DNA of 36,891 nt from Ignavibacteriales bacterium. Lineage in GTDB: Bacteria > Bacteroidota > Ignavibacteria > Ignavibacteriales > Melioribacteraceae. The DNA is taken from contig JAFGPR010000048.1 of the NCBI GenBank assembly GCA_016936095.1, forward strand, positions 1 through 36,891, written 5' to 3'. The notes under the pieces were generated by a model that saw nothing but the letters and a program-made list of their open reading frames with translations, was not told where the DNA came from and did not search any database. The translations under genes and the position numbers were made by a program. This document shows positions 1 through 7,987 of this stretch, piece by piece (within the stretch, counting starts at the first letter, position 1; each line of letters begins with the position of its first letter).

Positions 1-4
1 ATTT

Positions 5-769
5 ATGTTACTCGCAATACTTTTCTTCAGTGTAAATCTAATCTTTGCACAATCAGAAGAATTTAGAAAATTGGAAAACAATGCTTTCAAAGAAGGTGAA
101 AAATTAGTATTCGATTTAAAATATGGATTTATTACCGCTGGTACTGCTGTAATGGAAATTCCAAAAATTAAAAGAATTTCCGGACGTGATTCCTATCATA
201 TCACTTTTAACGTCAATACAACATCTGCGTTTGATCTTGTCTATAAAGTCCGGGACAGATACGAAACTTATGTTGATGTGGAAGGATTATTCCCTTGGCG
301 ATTTGAACAGCACATCCGTGAAGGAGATTTTGTTCGTGATTTTTCTGCGTTCTTTGATCATAGAACAGGTAAAGCAAAAACTTCTGAAGGTTCTTATGCT
401 ATACCGAAATATGTAAATGATATATTATCTGCTTTTTATCTTGGCAGGACACTTGATTATACGGGAATGAAAGTTGGTCAAAAATACCATTTAGAGAATT
501 TTTATAAAGATAATGTCTATCCCTTAGATATAGTTTATCTTGGAAAGGAAACGATTGATGTATCTGCCGGTAAATTCAAATGTATTATGGTTCAACCTTT
601 AATTTCAGAAGGTGGCATATATAAAGGTAATGGAAACTTGGTGATTTATCTTACAGATGATCAATTTAAAATTCCTGTTAAGGTAAAAGCTGAAATTGTT
701 ATTGGTTCACTTGATGCAGAATTGACGAATTATAGTGGTTTAGTTGGATATCCAACTTCAAAAATATAA
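5..769 (+). CDS. DUF3108-like secreted protein (probably 5'-truncated by the window)
   Basis: The protein looks like a DUF3108-family envelope protein, whose biochemical role I do not know. It starts with a hydrophobic stretch ending in IFAQ, a normal signal-peptidase I site, followed by a β-rich body. The segments GEKLVFDLKYGFITAG near the N-terminus and a central region of alternating polar and hydrophobic residues are typical of this family. The first visible ATG lies directly at the window edge, and the frame is open to base 2. The usual positively charged start of a signal peptide (MKK-like) is missing, so the true start is probably a few codons upstream and this entry is 5'-partial. The gene ends at a TAA 76 bases before the next gene. 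Family assignment is from memory of the pattern and is moderately sure. Confidence 0.7.
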   Translation: MLLAILFFSVNLIFAQSEEFRKLENNAFKEGEKLVFDLKYGFITAGTAVMEIPKIKRISGRDSYHITFNVNTTSAFDLVYKVRDRYETYVDVEGLFPWRFEQHIREGDFVRDFSAFFDHRTGKAKTSEGSYAIPKYVNDILSAFYLGRTLDYTGMKVGQKYHLENFYKDNVYPLDIVYLGKETIDVSAGKFKCIMVQPLISEGGIYKGNGNLVIYLTDDQFKIPVKVKAEIVIGSLDAELTNYSGLVGYPTSKI

Positions 770-803
770 GAAATTCGAATTAGTTTATTAAGAGTTTTTT
801 TTA

Positions 804-811
804 TAAGTTTG
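804..811 (+). promoter_or_regulatory. Candidate -7 box (TAAGTTTG)
   Basis: TAAGTTTG fits the Bacteroidetes -7 consensus TAnnTTTG and lies about 35 bases before the ATG at 846. I see no good TTG at the -33 distance, so it is only a candidate. Confidence 0.35.
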
Positions 812-845
812 AAATAAATTATTTAAAGAAAATGAAGGTGATGAA

Positions 846-1292
846 ATGAAAAAGGTAATTTTAGTTGTAATATTTTTCTTATTTACTTCTTATCTGTTTA
901 GCAATGTAAATTGCAGCAGTTCAAATCAAATACAAGAAGAAAAAATAAAGAATATGGTAACAAAATTTCTTGATTACTGCGATATAAAAGATTATGAAAG
1001 TGCGGGTAAATATTTACTTTACAATGGTGAAAATGCAAACAGAAAGTATAAAGAAATTTTTAATTATAGTAATACCGATGAAAAAAAAGAAGTCGAAAGA
1101 ATATGTAAAAAAGTAAATGCAATGTTGATTATTAGTGACTCATACACGAATGGTTCAATTACTCAAGAAACAAAAGAAGGAATTACCTGGCAGGTACTCG
1201 AAGTATTCTTTAAAAGTGGTGAGCAGGTTTTAAGACAAACATTTTACATCTTAGAAATTGCTAATAATTACTATATTGGAATTATTAAATAA
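846..1292 (+). CDS. Small secreted protein of unknown function
   Basis: A 148-residue protein with an N-terminal signal peptide (MKKVILVVIFFLF, then a polar region SNVNCSSS). The Cys there is not in a good lipobox, because the residues before it are VN. It could be a lipoprotein, but ordinary secretion is as likely. The remainder, with KFLDYCDIKDYESAGKYLL, WQVLEVFFKSG and a C-terminal IANNYYIGII, recalls the small NTF2-like or DUF4878-type folds found in periplasmic proteins. I would not assign a family from this. The ATG at 846 is preceded by GAAGGTGATGAA, a usable ribosome binding site, and an ATG 14 bases upstream runs straight into a stop. Only 14 bases separate it from ispH, so the two are probably cotranscribed. 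Confidence 0.75.
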   Translation: MKKVILVVIFFLFTSYLFSNVNCSSSNQIQEEKIKNMVTKFLDYCDIKDYESAGKYLLYNGENANRKYKEIFNYSNTDEKKEVERICKKVNAMLIISDSYTNGSITQETKEGITWQVLEVFFKSGEQVLRQTFYILEIANNYYIGIIK

Positions 1293-1306
1293 AAGAATAA
1301 TTCCGT

Positions 1307-2524
1307 ATGAAAATATCCAATATACTAAGTTCATATCGTAGTGGTTTTATATCGAAAATAAAACAGATATCTTCAAGCAACGCTACCAAAAAAAATTTTA
1401 AAGCAATTAATCTAGATTTTGGTAGCGTTCGCTTTTATCTAGCAAGATATTTTGGTTTTTGTTACGGTGTCGAAAATGCAATTGAAATAGCTTACAGAAC
1501 AATTGCTGAAAATCCTTCAAGACGTATTTTCCTTCTCAGTGAAATGATCCACAATCCATTAGTCAATCAAGAACTTAGTAATAAAAACGTTCAATTCATT
1601 TTTGATAGTTCAGGTAATCAGAAAATATCTTGGGATTCAATAACATCGGATGATATTATTATTATACCTGCCTTTGGAACAAGTACAGAAATTGAGAAAA
1701 AAATTATTGAAAAGGGGATTGACATACAAAAATATAATACGACTTGTCCATTTGTACAAAAAGTCTGGAAAAGAGCTTTCTCGCTAGGTGAAAATAACTT
1801 TACTGTTATGATTCACGGCAAACATCTACACGAGGAAACAAAAGCAACATTTTCAAGAAGTGAGCAGAATGCACCTTCATTTGTCGTTCGTGATATCGAA
1901 GAAGTAAGAATTGTTTCAAAAATTATCTTAAGTGAAATTGATAAACAGGAATTTTACAGAATATTTGAAGGTAAGCACTCAATAGGTTTTGATGTTAATA
2001 AAGATCTTGAAAGAATCGGAGTAGTTAATCAGACAACAATGTTATCATCTGAAACACAAGCAATCGCAGAAGAACTTAAAAATACAATGATAAAAAAATA
2101 TGGACTTGAAAATTTACACGATCATTTTGCTGACACACGAGATACATTATGTTATGCAACGAATAATAATCAACAAGCAACTGAAGCACTGTTGAATGAA
2201 AAAGCAGATTTTGCAATTGTTGTTGGTGGTTATAATAGTTCTAATACTACTCATCTTGTGGAAATGTTAGAGAAAAAATTCATTACATATTTCATTGATT
2301 CAGCTGAAAAAATTTTATCAACAAACCAGATTAAGAATTTTGATATTCATCTTAAAAATGAAAAAATAACGGATAATTTTATTCCATCAGATAAAAAGCC
2401 GACAATTATTCTTACGAGTGGTGCTTCCTGTCCTGATTCTGAGGTTGAGAATGTAATTTCCAAACTGCTTTCATTTTTCCCTCAATCCCGCAGTTTTAAT
2501 GAAGTTTTAAGTGATTTTCGGTAA
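1307..2524 (+). CDS. ispH: 4-hydroxy-3-methylbut-2-enyl diphosphate reductase, long form
   Basis: Last enzyme of the MEP (non-mevalonate) pathway. It reduces HMBPP to isopentenyl and dimethylallyl diphosphate using a [4Fe-4S] cluster in the cytosol. The three cluster cysteines expected for IspH are visible: C52 in GFCYGVENA, C147 in NTTCPFVQK and C282 in DTLCYATNN. The HGKHLHEET segment (170-178) matches the active-site His/Glu region of the long class, and SGASCPD at 371-377 is the conserved C-terminal motif. At 405 residues it belongs to the longer class, with an N-terminal extension of about 40 residues, rather than the roughly 316-residue E. coli type. The next in-frame Met is beyond the first cluster Cys, so the start at 1307 is the only sensible one, although its ribosome binding site is weak. 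Confidence 0.96.
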   Translation: MKISNILSSYRSGFISKIKQISSSNATKKNFKAINLDFGSVRFYLARYFGFCYGVENAIEIAYRTIAENPSRRIFLLSEMIHNPLVNQELSNKNVQFIFDSSGNQKISWDSITSDDIIIIPAFGTSTEIEKKIIEKGIDIQKYNTTCPFVQKVWKRAFSLGENNFTVMIHGKHLHEETKATFSRSEQNAPSFVVRDIEEVRIVSKIILSEIDKQEFYRIFEGKHSIGFDVNKDLERIGVVNQTTMLSSETQAIAEELKNTMIKKYGLENLHDHFADTRDTLCYATNNNQQATEALLNEKADFAIVVGGYNSSNTTHLVEMLEKKFITYFIDSAEKILSTNQIKNFDIHLKNEKITDNFIPSDKKPTIILTSGASCPDSEVENVISKLLSFFPQSRSFNEVLSDFR

Positions 2525-2586
2525 AAATATTTTTATTTTTACTTAAAATTTCGTATAATTGCACGTTAAATTTTTAGGAGTTATAA

Positions 2587-2751
2587 ATGGCAAAAACACA
2601 ATCCTTTGCAGACAAAGCAAAAGGAAAAAAGAAAGCTGATTTTATTTGTGTTAAGGTTATTAAAACAATGAAGAGTGATAAAGGTACTTATTCCTTCAAA
2701 GAATCAATTGAAAAAATACCTGATATCAGTCAAGTTAATACACTTAAATAA
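2587..2751 (+). CDS. Small basic DUF4295-like protein, possible ribosomal protein
   Basis: A 54-residue basic protein. It has a good Shine-Dalgarno (AGGAG at 2576-2580, 6 bases before the ATG) and ends directly before a strong terminator, so it is a real gene. The N-terminus is Lys-rich (FADKAKGKKKAD). It is followed by VIKTMKSDKGTYSFKESI, which closely resembles the core of the Bacteroidetes DUF4295 family as I remember it (K-[MT]-x-KS-x-K-x-G-x-Y-[ST]-F-x-E). That small protein usually sits beside the L28/L33 genes, and I recall it being described as ribosomal protein bL38 in a Flavobacterium ribosome structure. Here it is 62 bases after ispH, away from any ribosomal gene. TATAATTG at 2554-2561 is a possible -7 box. 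The family link is an inference from memory. Confidence 0.75.
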   Translation: MAKTQSFADKAKGKKKADFICVKVIKTMKSDKGTYSFKESIEKIPDISQVNTLK

Positions 2752-2764
2752 TTAAGTTTTTCAG

Positions 2765-2797
2765 AAAAATCCCCTATTTCTTTAGGGGATTTTTTTT
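2765..2797 (+). terminator. Rho-independent terminator after the DUF4295-like gene
   Basis: A 10-bp stem (AAAAATCCCCTA arm, 2765-2776, with its complement at 2783-2794), a 6-base loop and a T tract running to 2797. It sits 13 bases after the stop codon and ends the ispH/small-protein transcription unit. It touches the stop codon of the minus-strand NifU remnant. Confidence 0.9.
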
Positions 2798-3024
2798 ATT
2801 TTGAAATCACATCTATATCTTCTGATACTTCTTTCTTTAAAAGATTTTCTATTGCAACTAATGTTCCTCTGATTGCACGTGGGCAACTTCCGCATGCACA
2901 CTGATAATGAATTTTTAAGACATTATTTTTCAATTCAAGTATTTCTAATCCAACACCATCTTGTTATAACACTTGTTTAACTCTACTGTTAATTATTTCT
3001 TTAATTTCAAACGTTTTATTTCAT
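2796..3024 (-). pseudogene. Decayed NifU C-terminal-domain gene
   Basis: Reading leftwards, the frame ending at 2796-2798 (TAA) encodes a NifU C-terminal (Fe-S scaffold) domain. The order is FEIKEIINSRVKQVL, a stop, [18 protein letters not shown], then [17 protein letters not shown] and NLLKKEV. The CxxC motif of the family (CGSC) is intact. Two lesions prevent expression. An in-frame TAA lies at 2964-2966, just before the QDG segment. A TGA at 3021-3023 lies upstream with no start codon between it and the domain. An ATG at 3022-3024 is one base out of frame, which suggests an indel at the N-terminus. No ATG, GTG or TTG follows the internal stop early enough to rescue the domain. A sequencing error is possible, but two independent defects make decay more likely. 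Confidence 0.85.
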
Positions 3025-3100
3025 TTTATTATTTGTGTTATAAATAAATAATTATTTTAAAAAAATAAAATAAATTTTTAAAATTTTGGACGCAAAATAT

Positions 3101-3778
3101 CTATTTTCGATTATCAATTAATAACACAAATTCACCTTTTAATTTTTCAAGTAAAACTTCATCAAGTATTTTACCGACGCTACCACGAAAAATTTTTTCA
3201 CTTTTCATTGTCAAATCAAATGCTAAAACAACTTGTTGTTTTTCAGAAAATATTTTTTTTATATCAGATAATAATACAGCCAAACGATATGGAGTGTCTA
3301 ATATTATTAATACTTCGTTTATTTTTTTCAATCTTAATAATTCTTGTATTCGTATATCTTTTTTTTGTGAAAGCCAGCCGTAATAATAGAATTTTTCAAT
3401 TTCTAATCCCGAGGAAGTGATTGCAGGAATAAGTGAGTTTGCACCTGGTAAAGGAATAATTTGAATATTTTCTACTATACATAGGTTGGTTAAATAATGT
3501 CCGGGATCAGAGAAAAGGGGACTGCCACAATCAGAAATTAATCCAATAATCTTTCCATTTTTCAAATGTCTCAAAATTTCTGGAGCAACTTCTTTTTCAT
3601 TATGCTCATTCAAGGAAATGAGCTCTTTCTGAATGTTGAATTTGGAAAGTAATCTTCGTGCTTCTTTTAGTTCTTCACAGACTATTAAGTCAACATCTTT
3701 TAATGTTGATATTGAACGTAAGGTAATATCTTCAGAATTTCCAATCGGAGTAGGGATTAAAAATAATTTTCCTATCAT
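3101..3778 (-). CDS. SAM-dependent methyltransferase, RsmI-like (tetrapyrrole methylase family)
   Basis: A member of the tetrapyrrole-methylase-like fold. RsmI itself 2'-O-methylates C1402 of 16S rRNA. Visible family motifs are LIPTPIGNSEDITLRS at residues 7-22, GLISDCGSPLFSDPG (RsmI: GLISDAGTPLISDPG) and IIPLPGANSLIPAI. RsmI normally reads CEDTR in the first loop, but here it is CEELKEARRLL. The protein is also short at 225 residues, lacking the C-terminal tail of standard RsmI (about 280). This fits a second, shorter subfamily known in Bacteroidetes, so the exact substrate is uncertain and I give no symbol. It starts 14 bases after the proS stop and is probably in one operon with proS, so both products would serve translation. 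Confidence 0.85.
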   Translation of the reverse strand: MIGKLFLIPTPIGNSEDITLRSISTLKDVDLIVCEELKEARRLLSKFNIQKELISLNEHNEKEVAPEILRHLKNGKIIGLISDCGSPLFSDPGHYLTNLCIVENIQIIPLPGANSLIPAITSSGLEIEKFYYYGWLSQKKDIRIQELLRLKKINEVLIILDTPYRLAVLLSDIKKIFSEKQQVVLAFDLTMKSEKIFRGSVGKILDEVLLEKLKGEFVLLIDNRK

Positions 3779-3792
3779 TAAAATTCAGTATA

Positions 3793-5484
3793 TTATTTTT
3801 TTAAAAGTTCTGCAATTTTATTCTTTAACTCATCCAACTTGATCTTAATTCTTTCACCAGTTTCCCTGATTTTCACTTCAACAGATTGTTCTTTAAGATT
3901 TTTTTCACCAACAATAATCTGAATTGGTATACCAATTAAATCGGCGTCATTGAATTTTACTCCCGCCGTTTCATCTAACCTGTCATCATATAAAATATCA
4001 TAACCTTTTTGAGTTAATTCTTTGTAGATATTTTCTGCTGCATTTTTTGTCTCATTATTTTTTAAATTCAATCCGACTAAATGCAAATCGAAAGGAGATA
4101 AATGCTCATTCCAAAGAATTCCTTTCTCATCATAATTCTGCTCAATGAAACATGCTAAAATTCTTTCAACTCCAATTCCATAACTTCCCATTACAATCGG
4201 GTGATCTTGTCCGTGTTCATCAAGATACCTGACTCCTAGCGATTCTGAATATTTTGTACCTAATTTGAAAATATGTCCTAACTCAATCGCTTTGAATACT
4301 TCCAATTTACTATTACATCTTCCACATTTTTCACCTGACTGAGCAAATCGTAAATCAGCGTACTCTATATTTTTTACATCACGAGTAAAATCAATTCCAC
4401 CAATATGATAATCATTTTTATTTGCACCGCTAAAAAGGTTATTTCTATCTTTTAATTTTAAATCAGCAATAATTCTCATTTTAATTCCGACTGGCCCAAT
4501 TGAACCTGCATCTGCACCTGTGATTTCTTTTAGTTCATCTGGATGAGCAGGACGAACAGTTCCACCAAGGAATGAATTTAGTTTGTTTTCATTTACTTCT
4601 TCATTGCCTTGCATTAAAATTAAAACTGGAACATTATCGTGGATATATATTCTGCTTTTTGCACATTGTATTTCATTGATTTTTAAGAATTCACATAACT
4701 CATCAATACTTTTTACATTTGGTGTAGAAATTTCATAAATCTCTTTTGATTTTTCTTCTCTTTTAATTGGTTCTATTATTGATGATGCAACTTCAACATT
4801 TGCAGCATAACCACATTTTGAACAGTAAGCAACAGTATCTTCCCCTGCATCTGATTTAAGCATAAACTCTTCGGATTTACTTCCTCCCATTGCTCCACTT
4901 GAAGCACCAACGATAAAATATTTCAACCCACATCTAACAAAAATTTTTCTGTATGCTTGGTCGTGTGCTTCGTAAGATTTATCTAAACCATCAAAATCAA
5001 CATCAAAAGAGTACGCATCTTTCATAAGGAATTGTCTTCCACGAATTACTCCACTACGAGGTCTTGGTTCATTTCGGAATTTTGTCTGTATCTGATACCA
5101 TATTTGAGGTAATTCCTTATAAGATTTCAAAGCACCTTTAGCGTGAAATGCCATAATCTCTTCGTGCGTTGGAGCAAGAACATAATCACGATTTTTTATA
5201 TGAAAAAGAGTATCGCCAAATGCTTCAACTCGTCCTGTCTGTTCCCAAATTTCCTTTGGATTTAATGCGGGAAGGTGAAACTCCTGTCCACCTATTGCAT
5301 TCATTTCTTCACGAATAACATCAGAGATTTTTCTAATTAATTTGTAACCGATTGGTAAGAATGAATAAATTCCTGCAGATAACATTCTTGTTAATCCGGC
5401 ACGAATCATTAAGATATGACTAGGAATAACAGCATCACCTGGAACTTCTTTCAATGTTGGAATAAATGTTTTACTAAATCGCAT
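3793..5484 (-). CDS. proS: Prolyl-tRNA synthetase
   Basis: Class II aminoacyl-tRNA synthetase that charges tRNA-Pro, of the bacterial type with an inserted editing domain. The N-terminal catalytic part holds APTHEE (104-109) and the motif 2 region RNEPRPRSGVIRGRQF with LMKDAYSF (137-160). The insertion domain that removes alanine mischarged onto tRNA-Pro spans roughly 225-400. It begins after CSKCGYAANVEVA and is followed by CGRCNSKLEV, a metal-site-like Cys pair common to this type. Motif 3 is GSYGIGVERILACFIEQ, followed by the anticodon-binding domain. The length of 563 residues is normal. It is the first gene of a likely two-gene unit with the downstream methyltransferase, driven by the promoter at 5514-5544. 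Confidence 0.97.
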   Translation of the reverse strand: MRFSKTFIPTLKEVPGDAVIPSHILMIRAGLTRMLSAGIYSFLPIGYKLIRKISDVIREEMNAIGGQEFHLPALNPKEIWEQTGRVEAFGDTLFHIKNRDYVLAPTHEEIMAFHAKGALKSYKELPQIWYQIQTKFRNEPRPRSGVIRGRQFLMKDAYSFDVDFDGLDKSYEAHDQAYRKIFVRCGLKYFIVGASSGAMGGSKSEEFMLKSDAGEDTVAYCSKCGYAANVEVASSIIEPIKREEKSKEIYEISTPNVKSIDELCEFLKINEIQCAKSRIYIHDNVPVLILMQGNEEVNENKLNSFLGGTVRPAHPDELKEITGADAGSIGPVGIKMRIIADLKLKDRNNLFSGANKNDYHIGGIDFTRDVKNIEYADLRFAQSGEKCGRCNSKLEVFKAIELGHIFKLGTKYSESLGVRYLDEHGQDHPIVMGSYGIGVERILACFIEQNYDEKGILWNEHLSPFDLHLVGLNLKNNETKNAAENIYKELTQKGYDILYDDRLDETAGVKFNDADLIGIPIQIIVGEKNLKEQSVEVKIRETGERIKIKLDELKNKIAELLKK

Positions 5485-5513
5485 AATTTTCTAAATTTTA
5501 ATAATTTTAGGTG

Positions 5514-5544
5514 CAAAAATAATTAAATCATTAAGCACAACCAA
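5514..5544 (-). promoter_or_regulatory. Bacteroidetes-type promoter of proS
   Basis: On the minus strand, TTG at 5544-5542, a 20-base spacer and TATTTTTG at 5521-5514 match the TTG-N19-21-TAnnTTTG consensus. Transcription would start about 20 bases before the proS ATG. Confidence 0.6.
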
Positions 5545-5589
5545 TAATTTAGTGAAAATATATTACTATAAAAAATTATTTTTAAATTA

Positions 5590-7872
5590 TTAAAATATTA
5601 AACTTACACCTATCGAAGGTAGTATACCAATTGATGATTCATTTTCTGCGATTTGTTTCTCTCTGTTCCAGCGTAGGTTGTTACTGTATTTATTATTGTA
5701 TATATTTTGAATGTCAAGATATGTTATTAAACTCCAACCATTGAAGTCCCATCTTCTGTCAACTCGAACATCCAAAGAATGAAGAGCATCAAATCTCTCG
5801 GTGTTGTATTTTTCTACACTTTGTGTTCCATCATTATTAAAAGGAGTATATGGGTTACCTGTTGCTAATCTGAATTTAAATGATGTTTCCCAATGTTCAT
5901 CAAATACATATCCGAAGACGAGATTTACAATCCATCGCTGGTCATACAGATTTGGACGTTCAACATCATCTAATCCTTTGAATTTTGAAATGTTGTATGT
6001 CAAACTGAATAAAGCATAATGAGGAATATCAGAAGATTTTTTTTGAACTGAAAATTCAATTCCATTTGAGTAACCAACACCTGTGCTAACGAGTGGCTCC
6101 AAACCAAATGATGCAAAGTTATCATTCGTACCTGTATATCCTGCTCCCGTGTTTGCTAAAACTATATATGGTCTTAAAACACTTGTTGGATAGTTGTGGT
6201 AATCTTTATAATATAACTCTACTTTTGCAAGGACATCTTTACGTAATCGTTGTTCAATTCCCACTATGTATTGGTTTACTCGAATTGCTTTAAGATTTTT
6301 ATTTTCTTTATTAGCTTGTAACCAAATATAGGATGGGAATTGGTGGTAAATTCCGATCGCAAAGTTTATTGTTGTAAAATCCGTTAGATTGTATGAAGTT
6401 GAAAATCTTGGACTGAAATATAATTTTTCTTCAATTGCATTAAAGTAATCTAGACGAACTCCGAAATTGAAGCGAATATTATCATTACAACATAATTTAC
6501 TGTATTGAGAATATATAGATGCTTTGTAATATCTTTCTGCTGAAGTAAGCTCATTTATTTCCAAAATTTCGCCAAAGGTAGTAGTATAAGGTGGGAAGAA
6601 TATATCGGTGTCAAATTTTATATATTTTCCCGAGGCACCAATATTTATTTCCGAACTTGGATCTAGTTTATATACAAAATCGAATTTCAATTCATTTTCC
6701 TGCTCACGGGATTTGTTAGTGAAGATTGGATTGAGTGATGTATCCTTTTGAAATGAATCATAATCTACGAAATTACGGCTTAAACTTAAAGTGTAAAAAC
6801 CATCTTTAATCAAACGTTGGTAAGATAGACCCACAAGGTATTGATTTTGATTAGTTCCTAAAATTCTTGAGTTGTCTTCGATATCTTCTTTGGAGTTATT
6901 GTTGAATTTAACCCTATCAAATGCACCAACAAATAGAAAAGATAATTTATTTTTTGTATCGAAATTGTGATTAAATTTTGTTATTGCATCCCAATATTCA
7001 GGTACAAAGTTAAATCCAGCAGCGTCAAAGATAAAATCAAGGTAACTTCTCCTAACAGATAGGAAAAAATTATTATATTTTGAAATTGGTCCTTCAAGAT
7101 TTAATCCGAATTGTGTCGCCGAAATTGTTGCCTTACCTCCTAATTTGTCATTTCTTCCTTCCCGCAATTTTATTTCTAGGACAGAAGAAAGTTTATCTCC
7201 ATAAATTGCAGAAAAACCACCGCTTGAAAAAGTAGTATTCGAAACGAAATCGAGATTAACATAACTCAATGGTCCACCAGTTGCTCCTTGTGTACCAAAG
7301 TGATTAATATTTGGAACTATAAAACCATCAACAATAAACAAATTTTCCGATGGTGCTCCACCACGAACTATTAGATCATTTCGACCCGCACTTACTTGAG
7401 AGATACCGGGTAAGATTGATAAGGCACGAATCACATCTTCAAATCCACCAGGTGAACGACGTATTTCTTCGTAATTGAAACTCGAAACACTAATTACCTC
7501 GGTTGTGTTAATGTCAAAATAATCTGCTTCAACTAAAACGTAATCTAATTCAACAGCTGACTGCAGTAGCTCGAAATCAACAAATGAAGTAATGGCAGAG
7601 TTTACAACTACATCAGTTTTAATCCCTGGTTCATAACCAATAAATGTGGCTTTTACTTGATATATTCCCACGTCCAAATTTTTTATTTCATAATTTCCTT
7701 CAATATCTGTTGCAGCACCAAATTCTGTCCCTAAAACGATTACATTTACACCTATCAATGGTTCTTTAGAAACTTTATCGATGACTTTTCCTGAAATAGA
7801 GCCTTTTTGTGCAAAATTGGGTGTTATCGAAATAAATATATAAACCAAAAGTAAGACAAAAATATTTTTCAT
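5590..7872 (-). CDS. TonB-dependent outer membrane receptor with carboxypeptidase-regulatory-like domain
   Basis: A 760-residue outer membrane β-barrel transporter energised through TonB/ExbBD; its substrate cannot be told from the sequence. Domain order is a signal peptide ending NFAQ (1-21), a carboxypeptidase-D regulatory-like β-sandwich (about 22-112, GSISGKVIDKVSKEPLIGVN and DIEGNYEIKNL), a plug domain (about 125-235, with IRALSILPGISQVSAGRND, LIVRGGAPSENLFIVDG), and the barrel to the end. The last residues, GVSLIF, give the terminal aromatic expected for BAM insertion. There is no SusD partner next to it, so it is not a standard SusC/D pair. GAGG 7 bases before the ATG supports the start. 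Its ligand-uptake role would depend on an exbB-exbD cluster such as the one at 20.2 kb. Confidence 0.93.
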   Translation of the reverse strand: MKNIFVLLLVYIFISITPNFAQKGSISGKVIDKVSKEPLIGVNVIVLGTEFGAATDIEGNYEIKNLDVGIYQVKATFIGYEPGIKTDVVVNSAITSFVDFELLQSAVELDYVLVEADYFDINTTEVISVSSFNYEEIRRSPGGFEDVIRALSILPGISQVSAGRNDLIVRGGAPSENLFIVDGFIVPNINHFGTQGATGGPLSYVNLDFVSNTTFSSGGFSAIYGDKLSSVLEIKLREGRNDKLGGKATISATQFGLNLEGPISKYNNFFLSVRRSYLDFIFDAAGFNFVPEYWDAITKFNHNFDTKNKLSFLFVGAFDRVKFNNNSKEDIEDNSRILGTNQNQYLVGLSYQRLIKDGFYTLSLSRNFVDYDSFQKDTSLNPIFTNKSREQENELKFDFVYKLDPSSEINIGASGKYIKFDTDIFFPPYTTTFGEILEINELTSAERYYKASIYSQYSKLCCNDNIRFNFGVRLDYFNAIEEKLYFSPRFSTSYNLTDFTTINFAIGIYHQFPSYIWLQANKENKNLKAIRVNQYIVGIEQRLRKDVLAKVELYYKDYHNYPTSVLRPYIVLANTGAGYTGTNDNFASFGLEPLVSTGVGYSNGIEFSVQKKSSDIPHYALFSLTYNISKFKGLDDVERPNLYDQRWIVNLVFGYVFDEHWETSFKFRLATGNPYTPFNNDGTQSVEKYNTERFDALHSLDVRVDRRWDFNGWSLITYLDIQNIYNNKYSNNLRWNREKQIAENESSIGILPSIGVSLIF

Positions 7873-7987
7873 TAAATCCTCAAAATTTTTGTTATTTAGA
7901 TGAAAAAAAATAAATTAGGTTCTTTTTGCTCGCAGCTAAAAAACATGTACGAGGATTATTGTTCTATTTAGAAATCTGTAAATATTA

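Noticed and set aside
7900-7971. A 23-codon plus-strand reading frame between the TonB receptor and U32 genes
   Set aside because: No ribosome binding site, promoter or recognisable sequence; compatible with chance.
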